Origin: Hydrogenophaga crocea
GTDB taxonomy: Bacteria; Pseudomonadota; Gammaproteobacteria; Burkholderiales; Burkholderiaceae_C
Assembly (NCBI RefSeq): GCF_011388215.1
Contig: NZ_CP049989.1
Coordinates: 4,134,001 to 4,198,000 of the forward strand
Length of the DNA: 64,000 nt
Reading direction: 5' to 3'
In this document: one piece after another, positions 8,768 to 17,074 of the stretch
How positions within the stretch are numbered: position 1 is the stretch's first letter
Layout of the letters: each line of letters begins with the position of its first letter
Made by a program: the position numbers and the translations under genes
Notes under the pieces: generated by a model
What the model was told of the DNA's origin: nothing
What the model saw: only the letters and a program-made list of their open reading frames with translations
The model's database searches: none

Positions 8768-10915
8768 TTGAAACCCTTGTCCCTGCGTTCCCTCGCCGCG
8801 CTGCTGATGCTGCTCACGGCCGGCCTCGGCCTGGGCCTGGTGCTGGTCGATCCGCTGGCGCTGCAGGCCTTGCGCCACCAGGGCTTCGACCAATACCAGC
8901 GCTGGCAGCCGCGGCCCTACACGCCGGTGCCGGTGCGCATCGTGGACATCGACGAGGCCAGCCTGCAGCGCCTGGGGCAGTGGCCCTGGCCGCGCACGCG
9001 GCTCGCGGCGCTGACGGACCGCCTGGGCGCGCAAGGCGCGGCCGCGATCGGCTTCGACGTGGTGTTCGCCGAGCCCGACCGCAGCGCGCCGCAGCGCGCC
9101 GCGCAGGACTGGCCGCTGTCGGCCGCCGCGCGCGCCGAGCTGCAGCGCCTGCCCGACCACGACACCGTGTTCGCCGAGTCCATCGCGCGCCACCCCGTGG
9201 TGCTGGGCTTCGCGGTGCAGGCCGACGCGCCGGCCGCGCCCGCGGGTCCCGCGCCCGAAGCCCGGGTGCGCTACGTGTGGCTCGGCGAGCCCGCGCCGCA
9301 GCGCCTGCCCGAGCTGGGTGCGCCCGTGCGCCCGCTGGCCGCGCTCGAGGCCGCGGCCCAAGGCAGTGGCGCGCTGGCCTTCGTGCCCGACGCCGATGGC
9401 GTGGTGCGCCGCGTGCCGCTGGCGCTGCTGCTGCAGGGCCAGCCCGCGCCCGGTCTCGCGGCCGAGCTGCTGCGTGTGGCCCAGGGCATCGACAACGTGA
9501 TCCTGCAGCGCGCCGAAGGCGCTGCGCCCGCGCTGCAGGCGGTGCGCATCGGCGCGTTCCACATCCCCACCAACGCGCAGGGCGAGCTCTGGCTGCATTA
9601 CAGCGACGCGCAGCCGCAGCGCTATGTGCCCGCCTGGCAGGTGCTCGCGGGCACGGCCGACCCGGCGCTGTTCGACGGCCACATCGTGCTCGTGGGCAGC
9701 TCGGCCCAGGGCCTGCTCGACCTGCGCTTCAACCCGCAGGGCCGGCTCATGCCCGGCGTCGAGGCGCACGCGCAGGCGATCGAGCAGGTGCTCACGGGCC
9801 ACACCCTGACGCGGCCGGGCTGGGCGATCGCGGCCGAGGCGATCGCGGTGGTGCTGGCCTGCGTGCTGCTGGTGTGGGTGGGTGCCTTCGTGCCCTCGCT
9901 GTGGGCCGCGGCCGCCGCGCTGCTGCTGGTGTCGGGCCTGCTCTGGGGCGGCTGGCGGGCCTTCTCGGCGCACGGCCTGCTGCTCGACAGCTTCACGCCC
10001 GCGATCGCGGGGGCGCTGTCGTACGCGCTCGCGAGCCTGGCACGCCATTTCCAGAGCGAGCGCCGCCAGCGCTGGCTGCGCCAGGCCTTTGCGCGCTACG
10101 TCTCGCCCAACCGCGTGGACCACCTCGTGCGCCACCCGGGCCAGCTCGAGCTCGGCGGCCAGCGCCAGCATTGCAGCTTCGTCTTCACCGACCTCGCGGG
10201 CTTCACCGCGCTCATGGAGGCCATCGACCCGGCCGACGCGGTGGGCCTGCTCAACCGCTACCTCGAGGGCATGATCGCCATCGCCTTCCGTCACCAGGGC
10301 ACGCTCGACCGCATCGTGGGCGATGCGCTCGCCATCATGTTCTCGGCCCCCGTGGTGCAGCCCGACCACGCGCAGCGCGCGCTCGACTGCGCGCTCGAGA
10401 TGCACCGCTTCGCCACCCGCTTCGCGCGCGAGCAGCAATCGCGCGGCGTGGCCTTCGGCCTCACGCGCCTGGGCGTTCACTCGGGCGAGGTGATCGTGGG
10501 CAACTTCGGCGGGCAGACGATCTTCGACTACCGCGCGCTCGGCGACCCCGTGAACACCGCCGCACGGCTGGAGAGCGTGAACAAGCAGTTCGGCACGCTG
10601 CTGTGCGTGTCGGGCACCACGCTGTCGGCCTGCGCGCCGTGTCCCGCTCGGCCCGTGGGCCGGCTGGTGCTCAAGGGCAAGACCGAGGCGCTGGCGGTGT
10701 TCGAGCCGGTCACCGACACCGACGCCAGCGAACGCGCCCCGCTCGCGGCCTACCAGGCGGCTTTCGAGGCGCTGCGCGAGGGCCGCGACGCCGAGGCGGC
10801 CGAGCGGCTGCGCGCGCTGCAGGCGCAGTGGCCGCACGACCCGCTGGTGCGCCTGCACGCCGCGCGGCTCGCGGCCGGCGAACGCGGCGACCGCATCGTG
10901 CTGAGCGCCAAGTGA
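8768..10915 (+). CDS. CHASE2-domain class III adenylate/guanylate cyclase
   Basis: A 715-aa membrane sensor that makes a cyclic nucleotide. N-terminal helix, periplasmic CHASE2 domain (about 40-340, including VRIVDIDEASLQRLGQWPWPR and the FDVVFAEPDR segment), three transmembrane helices (about 350-425), then the catalytic domain. Metal-binding Asp475 (FVFTDLAGF) and Asp519 (VGDAL) are present, as is the GDPVNTAARLE segment. Arg515 stands where a base-selecting Lys is frequent and Arg589 where Thr/Asp is frequent, so ATP versus GTP specificity is open. The start is a TTG without a clear ribosome-binding site; a start further downstream is possible. Confidence 0.88.
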   Translation: MKPLSLRSLAALLMLLTAGLGLGLVLVDPLALQALRHQGFDQYQRWQPRPYTPVPVRIVDIDEASLQRLGQWPWPRTRLAALTDRLGAQGAAAIGFDVVFAEPDRSAPQRAAQDWPLSAAARAELQRLPDHDTVFAESIARHPVVLGFAVQADAPAAPAGPAPEARVRYVWLGEPAPQRLPELGAPVRPLAALEAAAQGSGALAFVPDADGVVRRVPLALLLQGQPAPGLAAELLRVAQGIDNVILQRAEGAAPALQAVRIGAFHIPTNAQGELWLHYSDAQPQRYVPAWQVLAGTADPALFDGHIVLVGSSAQGLLDLRFNPQGRLMPGVEAHAQAIEQVLTGHTLTRPGWAIAAEAIAVVLACVLLVWVGAFVPSLWAAAAALLLVSGLLWGGWRAFSAHGLLLDSFTPAIAGALSYALASLARHFQSERRQRWLRQAFARYVSPNRVDHLVRHPGQLELGGQRQHCSFVFTDLAGFTALMEAIDPADAVGLLNRYLEGMIAIAFRHQGTLDRIVGDALAIMFSAPVVQPDHAQRALDCALEMHRFATRFAREQQSRGVAFGLTRLGVHSGEVIVGNFGGQTIFDYRALGDPVNTAARLESVNKQFGTLLCVSGTTLSACAPCPARPVGRLVLKGKTEALAVFEPVTDTDASERAPLAAYQAAFEALREGRDAEAAERLRALQAQWPHDPLVRLHAARLAAGERGDRIVLSAK

Positions 10916-10930
10916 GCCCGCGCGGGCTCA
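10913..10930. terminator. Hairpin spanning both stop codons of converging genes
   Basis: tgagcccgcgcgggctca is a perfect 18-bp palindrome. Its ends are the TGA of the cyclase gene and, on the other strand, the TGA of the FecR-domain gene. There is no T tract, so it would be a weak or Rho-assisted bidirectional stop. Confidence 0.5.
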
Positions 10931-11389
10931 GTCTTCTTCGACCTTGAGCAGGAACTGCGTGCCGCGCACGCCGATGGTGCCGCTGGGCGTCTTCACGGTC
11001 ACCGCGTCGGGCTGCAGCCGCGCGATCGCGCCCGACACGTAGTTGAGCGTGCCCTTGCCGATGCGCGTGCCCAGCCGCAGCTTGCCCGCGCCCGGCTCGT
11101 AGAGGTATTCGTCCACCGTGAGCACGGTGTTCGGCCCGAAGGACATCAGCGTGTTGTCGCCGAACACCACGCCCATGCTCGATGCGCCGCGCGTGCTCAG
11201 CACACTGCCCGCGTGCAGCGGCGTGCCGGGCCGGGCGCTCACCACCTGGCCGTCGGTGCTCACCGTGGCCTCGCCCTTGACGGTCTTCACGTGGCCCACG
11301 GCGGGCCGGTCGAGCGCCAGCGCGGGGCCCGCGAACACGGCCCAGGCCAGGGCCGCGGCGGCGGTCAGGGCGGCGCGGGTCGGCGGCAT
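10928..11389 (-). CDS. FecR-domain periplasmic protein
   Basis: A 153-aa exported protein. The signal peptide ends at ALA around residue 25. The mature part carries a FecR-like beta domain: [45 protein letters not shown], then [17 protein letters not shown] near the C-terminus. Soluble FecR-domain proteins often sit beside CHASE2 cyclases and OmpA-like proteins, as here. It is not next to a sigma factor or TonB receptor, so it is not a FecR anti-sigma factor. An upstream ATG at 11416 is an alternative start; neither has a strong ribosome-binding site. Confidence 0.8.
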   Translation of the reverse strand: MPPTRAALTAAAALAWAVFAGPALALDRPAVGHVKTVKGEATVSTDGQVVSARPGTPLHAGSVLSTRGASSMGVVFGDNTLMSFGPNTVLTVDEYLYEPGAGKLRLGTRIGKGTLNYVSGAIARLQPDAVTVKTPSGTIGVRGTQFLLKVEED

Positions 11390-11537
11390 GTCGAGGGGTT
11401 GGGCGGGGCGGACCATGGATGGGCGGAATGATAAGCGGCATGAACGGTCGTTCGGGGTCGCACCATTCAAGTGCAGCCGCGGGCGGTCGATACGCGAGGC
11501 CTGTCCGTTTCTTTTCGTGTCTCCGACCCCTGCCCGC

Positions 11538-13082
11538 ATGAAACTCAATGACCTCAAGGTCGCCAACCGCCTGGCCATCGCTTTCGGACTCGTCCTGCTC
11601 ATCACGGCCCTGATGGCCGGCATCGGTGTGTGGCGCCTGCAGGAACTGGCCCAGACCACCCAGCAACTCGCCACGACGGAGAACGAAAAGCTGCGCATGG
11701 CGATGCAGTGGCGCCAGACCATCGACCTGAACTGGGAGCGCACGCGCGCCGCTGCGCTCGATTCCGACACCAGCCGCATGCCCGAATGGCAGGCCCGCAT
11801 GGACAAGACCTCCGAGCTCACGGTGGCCTCGCGCAAGCGCCTGGTCGAGCTCGTCACCTCGGCGCAGGGCAAGGACCAGATCGCCGTCATCGACGCCGCG
11901 CGCGAGGCTTACCGCACGCCGCGCGCCGAGCTGCTCAAGCGCCGCATGGCCGGCGAAGACGTGAGCGCCGCACTCCAGCGCGACCTGCGCCCCCTGGCCG
12001 AGACCTACCTGCAGTCGATCGAGAAACTCGAGGAGTTCCAGCGCGCCGCCTACGAAGAGGCGCTGGCCGACGCGCACGCCAACGCGGCCCAGGGCCGTGC
12101 CATCCTGATCGCCGGCGGCGTGATCGCCGTGCTGCTCGGCGCGGCCGCGGCCTTCGTGCTCAGCCGCTCCATCACGGTGCCGCTGGCGCGGGCCGCCGAG
12201 AGCGCGCGCCGAATCGCCGACGGCGACCTCACCTCCGCCATCCACAGCGAGGGCCGCGACGAGGCCGCGCAGCTGCTGCAGGCCCTGCAAGGCATGCAGC
12301 ACAAGCTCGCGCAGGTGGTCTCGCGCGTGCGCAGCAATGCCGAAGGCGTGGCCACGGCCAGCGCGCAGATCGCCCAGGGCAACAACGACCTGTCGGCGCG
12401 CACCGAGCAGCAGGCCTCGGCGCTCGAAGAAACCGCGGCCTCGATGGAAGAACTCAGCTCCACCGTGCGCCTGAACGCCGAGAACGCGCAGCAGGCCAAC
12501 CAGCTCGCCATGAGCGCGTCCAGCGTGGCCGCGCAGGGCGGCGAGGTGGTGGCCCAGGTGGTCGACACCATGAAGACCATCAACGACAGTTCGCGCCGCA
12601 TCGCCGACATCACGAGCGTGATCGACGGCATCGCCTTCCAGACCAACATCCTCGCGCTCAATGCCGCCGTGGAAGCCGCGCGCGCCGGTGAACAGGGCCG
12701 CGGCTTCGCGGTGGTGGCCGGCGAGGTGCGCAACCTCGCGCAGCGCAGCGCCGAGGCGGCCAAGGAGATCAAGGAGCTGATCGGCGCCAGCGTGGAGCGC
12801 GTGGAGCAGGGTTCGGCGCTGGTCGACCGCGCGGGCAGCACCATGACCGAGGTGGTGGCGAGCATCCGCCGCGTCACCGACATCGTGGGCGAGATCAGCG
12901 CCGCGAGCAGCGAACAGAGCTCGGGCGTGGCCCAGGTGGGCGAGGCCGTGACGCAGATGGACCAGGCCACGCAGCAGAACGCTGCGCTGGTGGAAGAAAG
13001 CGCCGCCGCCGCGACCAGCCTCAACGGCCAGGCCGCGCAGATGCTGGAATCGGTCTCGGTGTTCCGCCTGCCGCGCGGCTGA
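11538..13082 (+). CDS. Methyl-accepting chemotaxis protein
   Basis: A 514-aa inner-membrane chemoreceptor. TM1 at about 11-31, a periplasmic helical (four-helix-bundle-like) ligand domain to about 190, TM2 at about 193-213, a HAMP region, then the cytoplasmic signalling domain. The highly conserved hairpin tip is present ([20 protein letters not shown], then [19 protein letters not shown]). It signals to CheA/CheW, which are not in this window. It lacks a C-terminal CheR-binding pentapeptide, ending FRLPRG. The ligand is unknown. Confidence 0.95.
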   Translation: MKLNDLKVANRLAIAFGLVLLITALMAGIGVWRLQELAQTTQQLATTENEKLRMAMQWRQTIDLNWERTRAAALDSDTSRMPEWQARMDKTSELTVASRKRLVELVTSAQGKDQIAVIDAAREAYRTPRAELLKRRMAGEDVSAALQRDLRPLAETYLQSIEKLEEFQRAAYEEALADAHANAAQGRAILIAGGVIAVLLGAAAAFVLSRSITVPLARAAESARRIADGDLTSAIHSEGRDEAAQLLQALQGMQHKLAQVVSRVRSNAEGVATASAQIAQGNNDLSARTEQQASALEETAASMEELSSTVRLNAENAQQANQLAMSASSVAAQGGEVVAQVVDTMKTINDSSRRIADITSVIDGIAFQTNILALNAAVEAARAGEQGRGFAVVAGEVRNLAQRSAEAAKEIKELIGASVERVEQGSALVDRAGSTMTEVVASIRRVTDIVGEISAASSEQSSGVAQVGEAVTQMDQATQQNAALVEESAAAATSLNGQAAQMLESVSVFRLPRG

Positions 13083-13087
13083 AGGGC

Positions 13088-13732
13088 TCAGCGCACCGGG
13101 GGCGTGCCGTTCGCGGGCGCGCCCGGCATCACCGCCGCGGCATCGGCCGCGAGCCGCGCCAGCAGCGCCGCGTAGGCGCGCGCCTGGGCCTGCGGGGTGT
13201 CGGCCTCCAGCGGCAGTTCGTGCGCCACCGCATGCTCGCTCAGGCCGCGCGGCGCGGTGCGCGTCACCGCGATGCGCGCGCTCGCGCGCAGCCGCTGCTC
13301 GGGCCGCACCGCGTCGAGCCGTTCGATCGATACGCGCAGCGTGGCCACCGGCCCCCATTCGGCGCAATTCGATTCGCACACGCGCCAGCCCGGCAGGCGC
13401 GCGCGCAGCGCGGCGGCGAACTCGCGCGCCATGCCCACCTCGATGCGCTCGGCCCAGAACGTGTCGGGCCACTCGGCCAGGGTGCTGCCGTCGGTGCGGT
13501 AGCGCACGCGGCGCGACACCAGGTACTCGGGCAGCTCCAGCCGCGCCAGCGCGAGCGTGGGCAGGGCGCCGTTGCCCGCGGCCGGCGCCGCGGGCCCGGG
13601 CGCACCCGGCAGCGTGATCAGCGTGGGCGATCGCTCGGGCGCCGACGCGCAGGCGCCGAGCAGGGCGGCGGCCGCGGCCGCGAGCGCGAGCGCGGCGAAG
13701 CGGCGGGGCAGGGGCGGCAGGGGCGTGTTCAT
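13088..13732 (-). CDS. ABC-type transport auxiliary lipoprotein (PqiC-like)
   Basis: A 214-aa lipoprotein (lipobox LLGAC, Cys28). Recognisable family segments are LARLELPEYLVSRRVRYRTDG and the later REFAAALRARLPG. Proteins of this ABC_trans_aux type are outer-membrane partners of Mce/PqiB-type lipid transport bridges. It is the last gene of a four-gene minus-strand operon and overlaps the MlaD-like gene by ATGA. It converges with the chemoreceptor gene at only 5 bp. Confidence 0.85.
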   Translation of the reverse strand: MNTPLPPLPRRFAALALAAAAAALLGACASAPERSPTLITLPGAPGPAAPAAGNGALPTLALARLELPEYLVSRRVRYRTDGSTLAEWPDTFWAERIEVGMAREFAAALRARLPGWRVCESNCAEWGPVATLRVSIERLDAVRPEQRLRASARIAVTRTAPRGLSEHAVAHELPLEADTPQAQARAYAALLARLAADAAAVMPGAPANGTPPVR

Positions 13733-14709
13733 TCGCGTCGGTTCCCGAAAATCAGGGCGTTGGGTTGTTCTTCGAGCAGCTCGCTGAACGAGCGCAGGCC
13801 GCGCGCGGCCTGCGACAGGTCGCGCACCGCGGCCTCGAGATCGGCGCGCAGGGGCGCGTCGGGCGAAGACAGGTCGGCCAGCCGGTTCATGGCGAGCCGG
13901 GCCGACTGCGAGGCCTCGCGTGCGCCCTCCAGCGCGGCCTGCAACTCGGGCCGCGCGTCGCGCACGGTCTGCTCGGTGCTTTGCGCAAGGCGGTCGATCG
14001 AGGCCAGCGTGGTGCGCGAGCTCGCCTGCAGTTCGCGGATGGTCTCGGTGGCCGCGCTCAGCGTCTCGCGCGAGGCCACCGCGGTCTTCTGCAATTCGCC
14101 CGAGGCGCTGGCCATCGCGGTCTGCACGCCGCCCAGGGTCTGCTGCACCGACACCAGCGTGGCGCGCATTTCTTCCACCGTGGCGCGCATCTCGCGCACG
14201 GTCTCGCGCAGCGGCAGCTCGGCCACCTGCTCGATCAGCGGGCCGAAGCGGTCCTGGATCGCGGGGATCTCGGGGTGGCGCGTGGCGCCGTGCAGCTTCG
14301 CGTCGGTGTCGGGCGCGAAGTCGAGCTCCACGGCCTTCTGCCCGGTGACGATGCTTTGTGAAGCCAGCCGCGCGCGCAGGCCGCGCCGCACCAGCGCAGG
14401 GATGTCGGCCGGCGCGTCGGTGCCGCTCAGGTTGAGCGCGGCCGATTGCAGCTTGAGCACCACCGGCACCGTGGTGCGCAGCGTGGCGCCGTCCACGCGG
14501 ATGCCGATCTCGGTGACCTGGCCGATGGCCACGCCGCGGAAGGTCACGGGCGCGCCCACCGAGAGACCGCTCACGTTGTCCTCGTAGAACACGGTGGCCT
14601 TCTGCTGGCGGCCGAACCAGTCGTCGCCACCGAGCCAGAAGATCGCCGCCAGCACGATGAAGCCGGCGGCGACCACGAAACTGCCGATGAGCAGGGCGTT
14701 GCGTTTCAT
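13729..14709 (-). CDS. MlaD/Mce-domain protein of lipid ABC transporter
   Basis: A 326-aa protein with an N-terminal membrane anchor (about residues 6-26) followed by the Mce domain: FYEDNVSGLSVGAPVTFRGV and IGQVTEIGI are hallmark segments. After about residue 160 comes a long helical, coiled-coil-like tail rich in Thr, Glu and Gln. It forms the periplasmic ring of a lipid transporter. Longer than single-domain MlaD (about 180 aa), which fits versions that pair with a PqiC-like lipoprotein. ATGA overlaps couple it to both neighbours. Confidence 0.9.
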   Translation of the reverse strand: MKRNALLIGSFVVAAGFIVLAAIFWLGGDDWFGRQQKATVFYEDNVSGLSVGAPVTFRGVAIGQVTEIGIRVDGATLRTTVPVVLKLQSAALNLSGTDAPADIPALVRRGLRARLASQSIVTGQKAVELDFAPDTDAKLHGATRHPEIPAIQDRFGPLIEQVAELPLRETVREMRATVEEMRATLVSVQQTLGGVQTAMASASGELQKTAVASRETLSAATETIRELQASSRTTLASIDRLAQSTEQTVRDARPELQAALEGAREASQSARLAMNRLADLSSPDAPLRADLEAAVRDLSQAARGLRSFSELLEEQPNALIFGNRRE

Positions 14710-15494
14710 GCGGGGTCTCCGGAAGCAGGGGCCGCGGCGGGCGCGGCGGTCTCGGGCGGCAGCTCGCGCCGCAGGAAGGCGTCCACCGTGGGATGCACGC
14801 GCTGGCGCACGAGTTCGCGCGGGCAGCCGCGCGCGATCGGGGTCTTGCTGTCGGCGTCGAGGAAGATGCCGTCGTCGGCGATCGCGAACAGGCTGGGCAG
14901 CTCGTGGCTCACGAACACCACGGCGGTGCCGGTGCGCTCGCGGATGTCGAGGATCAGCTCGTCGAGCTTGCGCGAGCTGATCGGGTCCAGGCCGGCCGAG
15001 GGTTCGTCGAGAAAGAGCAGCGGCGGCTCGGCCGCGATCGCGCGCGCCAGGCCCGCGCGCTTTTTCATGCCGCCGCTGAGGTCGCCCGGAAAGTAGTCGG
15101 CGAAGGCCGCCAGGCCGACCCAGGCCAGCACCTCGCGCGCGCGCTCGGCCTGTGCCGCGGGTTCGAGGGCGGTCTGCTGCGCGAGCGCCAGGCACACGTT
15201 CTCGAGCAGCGTCATCGACGACCACAGCGCCGCGCTCTGGAACAGCATGCCGAAGCGGCCGCGCAGGCGCTGGCGCGCGGCCTCGTCGGCGGCCCAGAAG
15301 TCCTCGCCGTCGTGCAGCACGCGGCCCGCCGCGGGCGGCAGCAGCCCCACGAGGTGCTTGAGCAGCGTGCTCTTGCCGCAGCCGCTGCCGCCCATCACCG
15401 CGAAGATCGTGCCCGCGGGCACCTCGAAGGACACGCCGCGCTGGATCAGGCGTTCGCCGAAGCGCATCTCGAGGTCTTGCACGGCCAGCCGCAT
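14706..15494 (-). CDS. Lipid ABC transporter ATP-binding protein (MlaF-like)
   Basis: A 262-aa ATPase powering the Mce-type transporter. Walker A GGSGCGKST at 35-43, signature LSGGMKKRAGLARAI, Walker B LLFLDEPSAGLDP and the switch His in FVSHELPSLF are all intact. The KKRAGLARA variant and the SAGLDP D-loop are typical of MlaF-type ATPases. The start at 15494, 2 bp after the permease stop, matches family length; an in-frame ATG at 15521 inside the permease gene is less likely. Confidence 0.92.
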   Translation of the reverse strand: MRLAVQDLEMRFGERLIQRGVSFEVPAGTIFAVMGGSGCGKSTLLKHLVGLLPPAAGRVLHDGEDFWAADEAARQRLRGRFGMLFQSAALWSSMTLLENVCLALAQQTALEPAAQAERAREVLAWVGLAAFADYFPGDLSGGMKKRAGLARAIAAEPPLLFLDEPSAGLDPISSRKLDELILDIRERTGTAVVFVSHELPSLFAIADDGIFLDADSKTPIARGCPRELVRQRVHPTVDAFLRRELPPETAAPAAAPASGDPA

Positions 15495-15496
15495 GC

Positions 15497-16261
15497 TCAG
15501 ATCCCCAGCGTGTTGGCGCACAAGGCGAACACCGCGTCGATCACGATGATGCCCACGATGCTGGTCACCACCGCCCCCGTGGTGGCGCGGCCCACGCCCG
15601 CGGCGTTGCGCTGCGCGTAAAGGCCCCAGTAGCAGCCCACCATGCCGATCAGCGCGCCGAACACCAGCGACTTGGCTGCGCCCAGGCCCAGGTGGGTCCA
15701 GTTGAGCGCGTCGGCGGTGCGCGCCAGGTAGGCCGCGGGCGAGATGTCGAGCATGGCGGCCGACACCACCATGCCGCCAAGCAGGCCCGCGAGGCAGGCG
15801 AACACGAACAGCAGCGGCATCATCGCCAGCAGCGCGGCCACGCGCGGCAGCACCAGGAAGTCCATGGCGGGCAGGCCCAGCACGGCGAGCGCGTCCACCT
15901 CCTCGTTGGTCTGCATGGTGGCGAGTTCGGCCGCGAAGGCCGCGCCGGTGCGGCCCGAGATGACCACCGCGGTGATGATGGCCGCCATCTCGCGCGCGAG
16001 CGCGATGCCCACGAGGTCGGCGACGAAGATGCCGGCGCCGAACTTGGCCAGCTGCACCGCACCCACGAAGGCCAGGATCGCGCCCACGAGGAAGTTCACC
16101 ACGCAGACGATGGGCACGGCGCGCGCGCTGGTGTCGGCCAGCACGCGCACCAGGTCTTGCGGGCGGTAGCGGCGCTGGCCACCCGCCGCGGCCGCGGCCG
16201 ACAGCAGCACCTCGCCCAGAAAGGCCACGGGGCGCCGTGCGCGGGCCAGCGGCGTCTTCAA
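15497..16261 (-). CDS. MlaE-family lipid ABC transporter permease
   Basis: A 254-aa inner-membrane permease with the MlaE core: hydrophobic helices, the segment ALAREMAAIITAVVISGRTG and the cytoplasmic coupling motif TMQTNEEVDALAVLGL. First gene of the operon permease-ATPase-MlaD-lipoprotein. No MlaC or MlaB (STAS) gene accompanies it here. The start is a TTG; no in-frame ATG lies between it and the upstream region, so the exact N-terminus is uncertain. Confidence 0.9.
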   Translation of the reverse strand: MKTPLARARRPVAFLGEVLLSAAAAAGGQRRYRPQDLVRVLADTSARAVPIVCVVNFLVGAILAFVGAVQLAKFGAGIFVADLVGIALAREMAAIITAVVISGRTGAAFAAELATMQTNEEVDALAVLGLPAMDFLVLPRVAALLAMMPLLFVFACLAGLLGGMVVSAAMLDISPAAYLARTADALNWTHLGLGAAKSLVFGALIGMVGCYWGLYAQRNAAGVGRATTGAVVTSIVGIIVIDAVFALCANTLGI

Positions 16262-16360
16262 GCGCGACGCCCGCGAAGCCCCGAAGCCCCGGCAGGTATG
16301 GCAGTCATGGCCACATCTTAGGCAGGTCTGCGCCCAATGGGCACCCTTGACCGCCCCGCT

Positions 16361-17074
16361 TCACATTTCGTAGCGATATCCGATGCCGTAGACCGAGGCG
16401 ATGCGCTCGGCGCCCGCGCCGGCCTGATCGAGCTTGCGGCGCAGGTTCTTGATGTGGCTGTCCACCGCGCGCTCGGTCACGTCGCGGCCGTCGCCGTGCA
16501 GCGCGTCGAGCAGCTGCATGCGACTGTAGACCCGGCCCGGGTGGCTGGCCAGCGCGCGCAGCAGGCGGAACTCGATCGGCGTGAGGTCCATGGGATGGCC
16601 GCGCCAGCTCGCGCTCCAGGCCTCGGCGTCGATCTGCAGCGCGGCCGCGCCCGGGTCCTGCAGCGCCCCGTTCATGGCGCGGCTGCGGCGCAGCGCGGCC
16701 TTCACACGCGCCATCACCTCGCGCGGGCTGAAGGGGTTCTTGGTGATGTAGTCGTCGGCGCCGATCTCCAGGCCGAGCAGGCGGTCGGCTTCGTCGGCGC
16801 GCGCGGTGAGCATGAGGATGGGCACGCTGCCGAGCTTGCGCAGCTCGGTGCACAGCGTGAGCCCGTCCACGCCGGGCAGCATGAGGTCGAGCAGCACCAG
16901 GTCGTGGCGGCGCGCGGTCCAGGCCGCGAGCACCTGCCGGCCGTCGGTGATGCACTCGGGCTCGTGGCCCGCGGCGCGCAGGTAGTCGGCGAGCAGGGCC
17001 GACATCTTGGGCTCGTCCTCGACCACGAGCACGCGCGCCGGGCCCGGGTCCATGGGCAGCAACACGCCGTTCAT
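16361..17074 (-). CDS. OmpR-family response regulator, BaeR-like
   Basis: A 237-aa DNA-binding response regulator. Receiver domain residues 13-125: acidic pair Glu19/Asp20, phospho-acceptor Asp63 (VLLDLMLPG), Thr90 and Lys112. A winged-helix domain follows (LTPIEFRLLRAL; TERAVDSHIKNLRRKLD; the end YGIGYRYEM). Oddity: the usual K-P-F after Asp-Asp-Tyr-Ile-Thr reads K-N-P-F, with one extra Asn codon (113). Its ATG overlaps the kinase stop (ATGA), and the pair diverges from an RND pump, its likely target. Confidence 0.92.
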   Translation of the reverse strand: MNGVLLPMDPGPARVLVVEDEPKMSALLADYLRAAGHEPECITDGRQVLAAWTARRHDLVLLDLMLPGVDGLTLCTELRKLGSVPILMLTARADEADRLLGLEIGADDYITKNPFSPREVMARVKAALRRSRAMNGALQDPGAAALQIDAEAWSASWRGHPMDLTPIEFRLLRALASHPGRVYSRMQLLDALHGDGRDVTERAVDSHIKNLRRKLDQAGAGAERIASVYGIGYRYEM

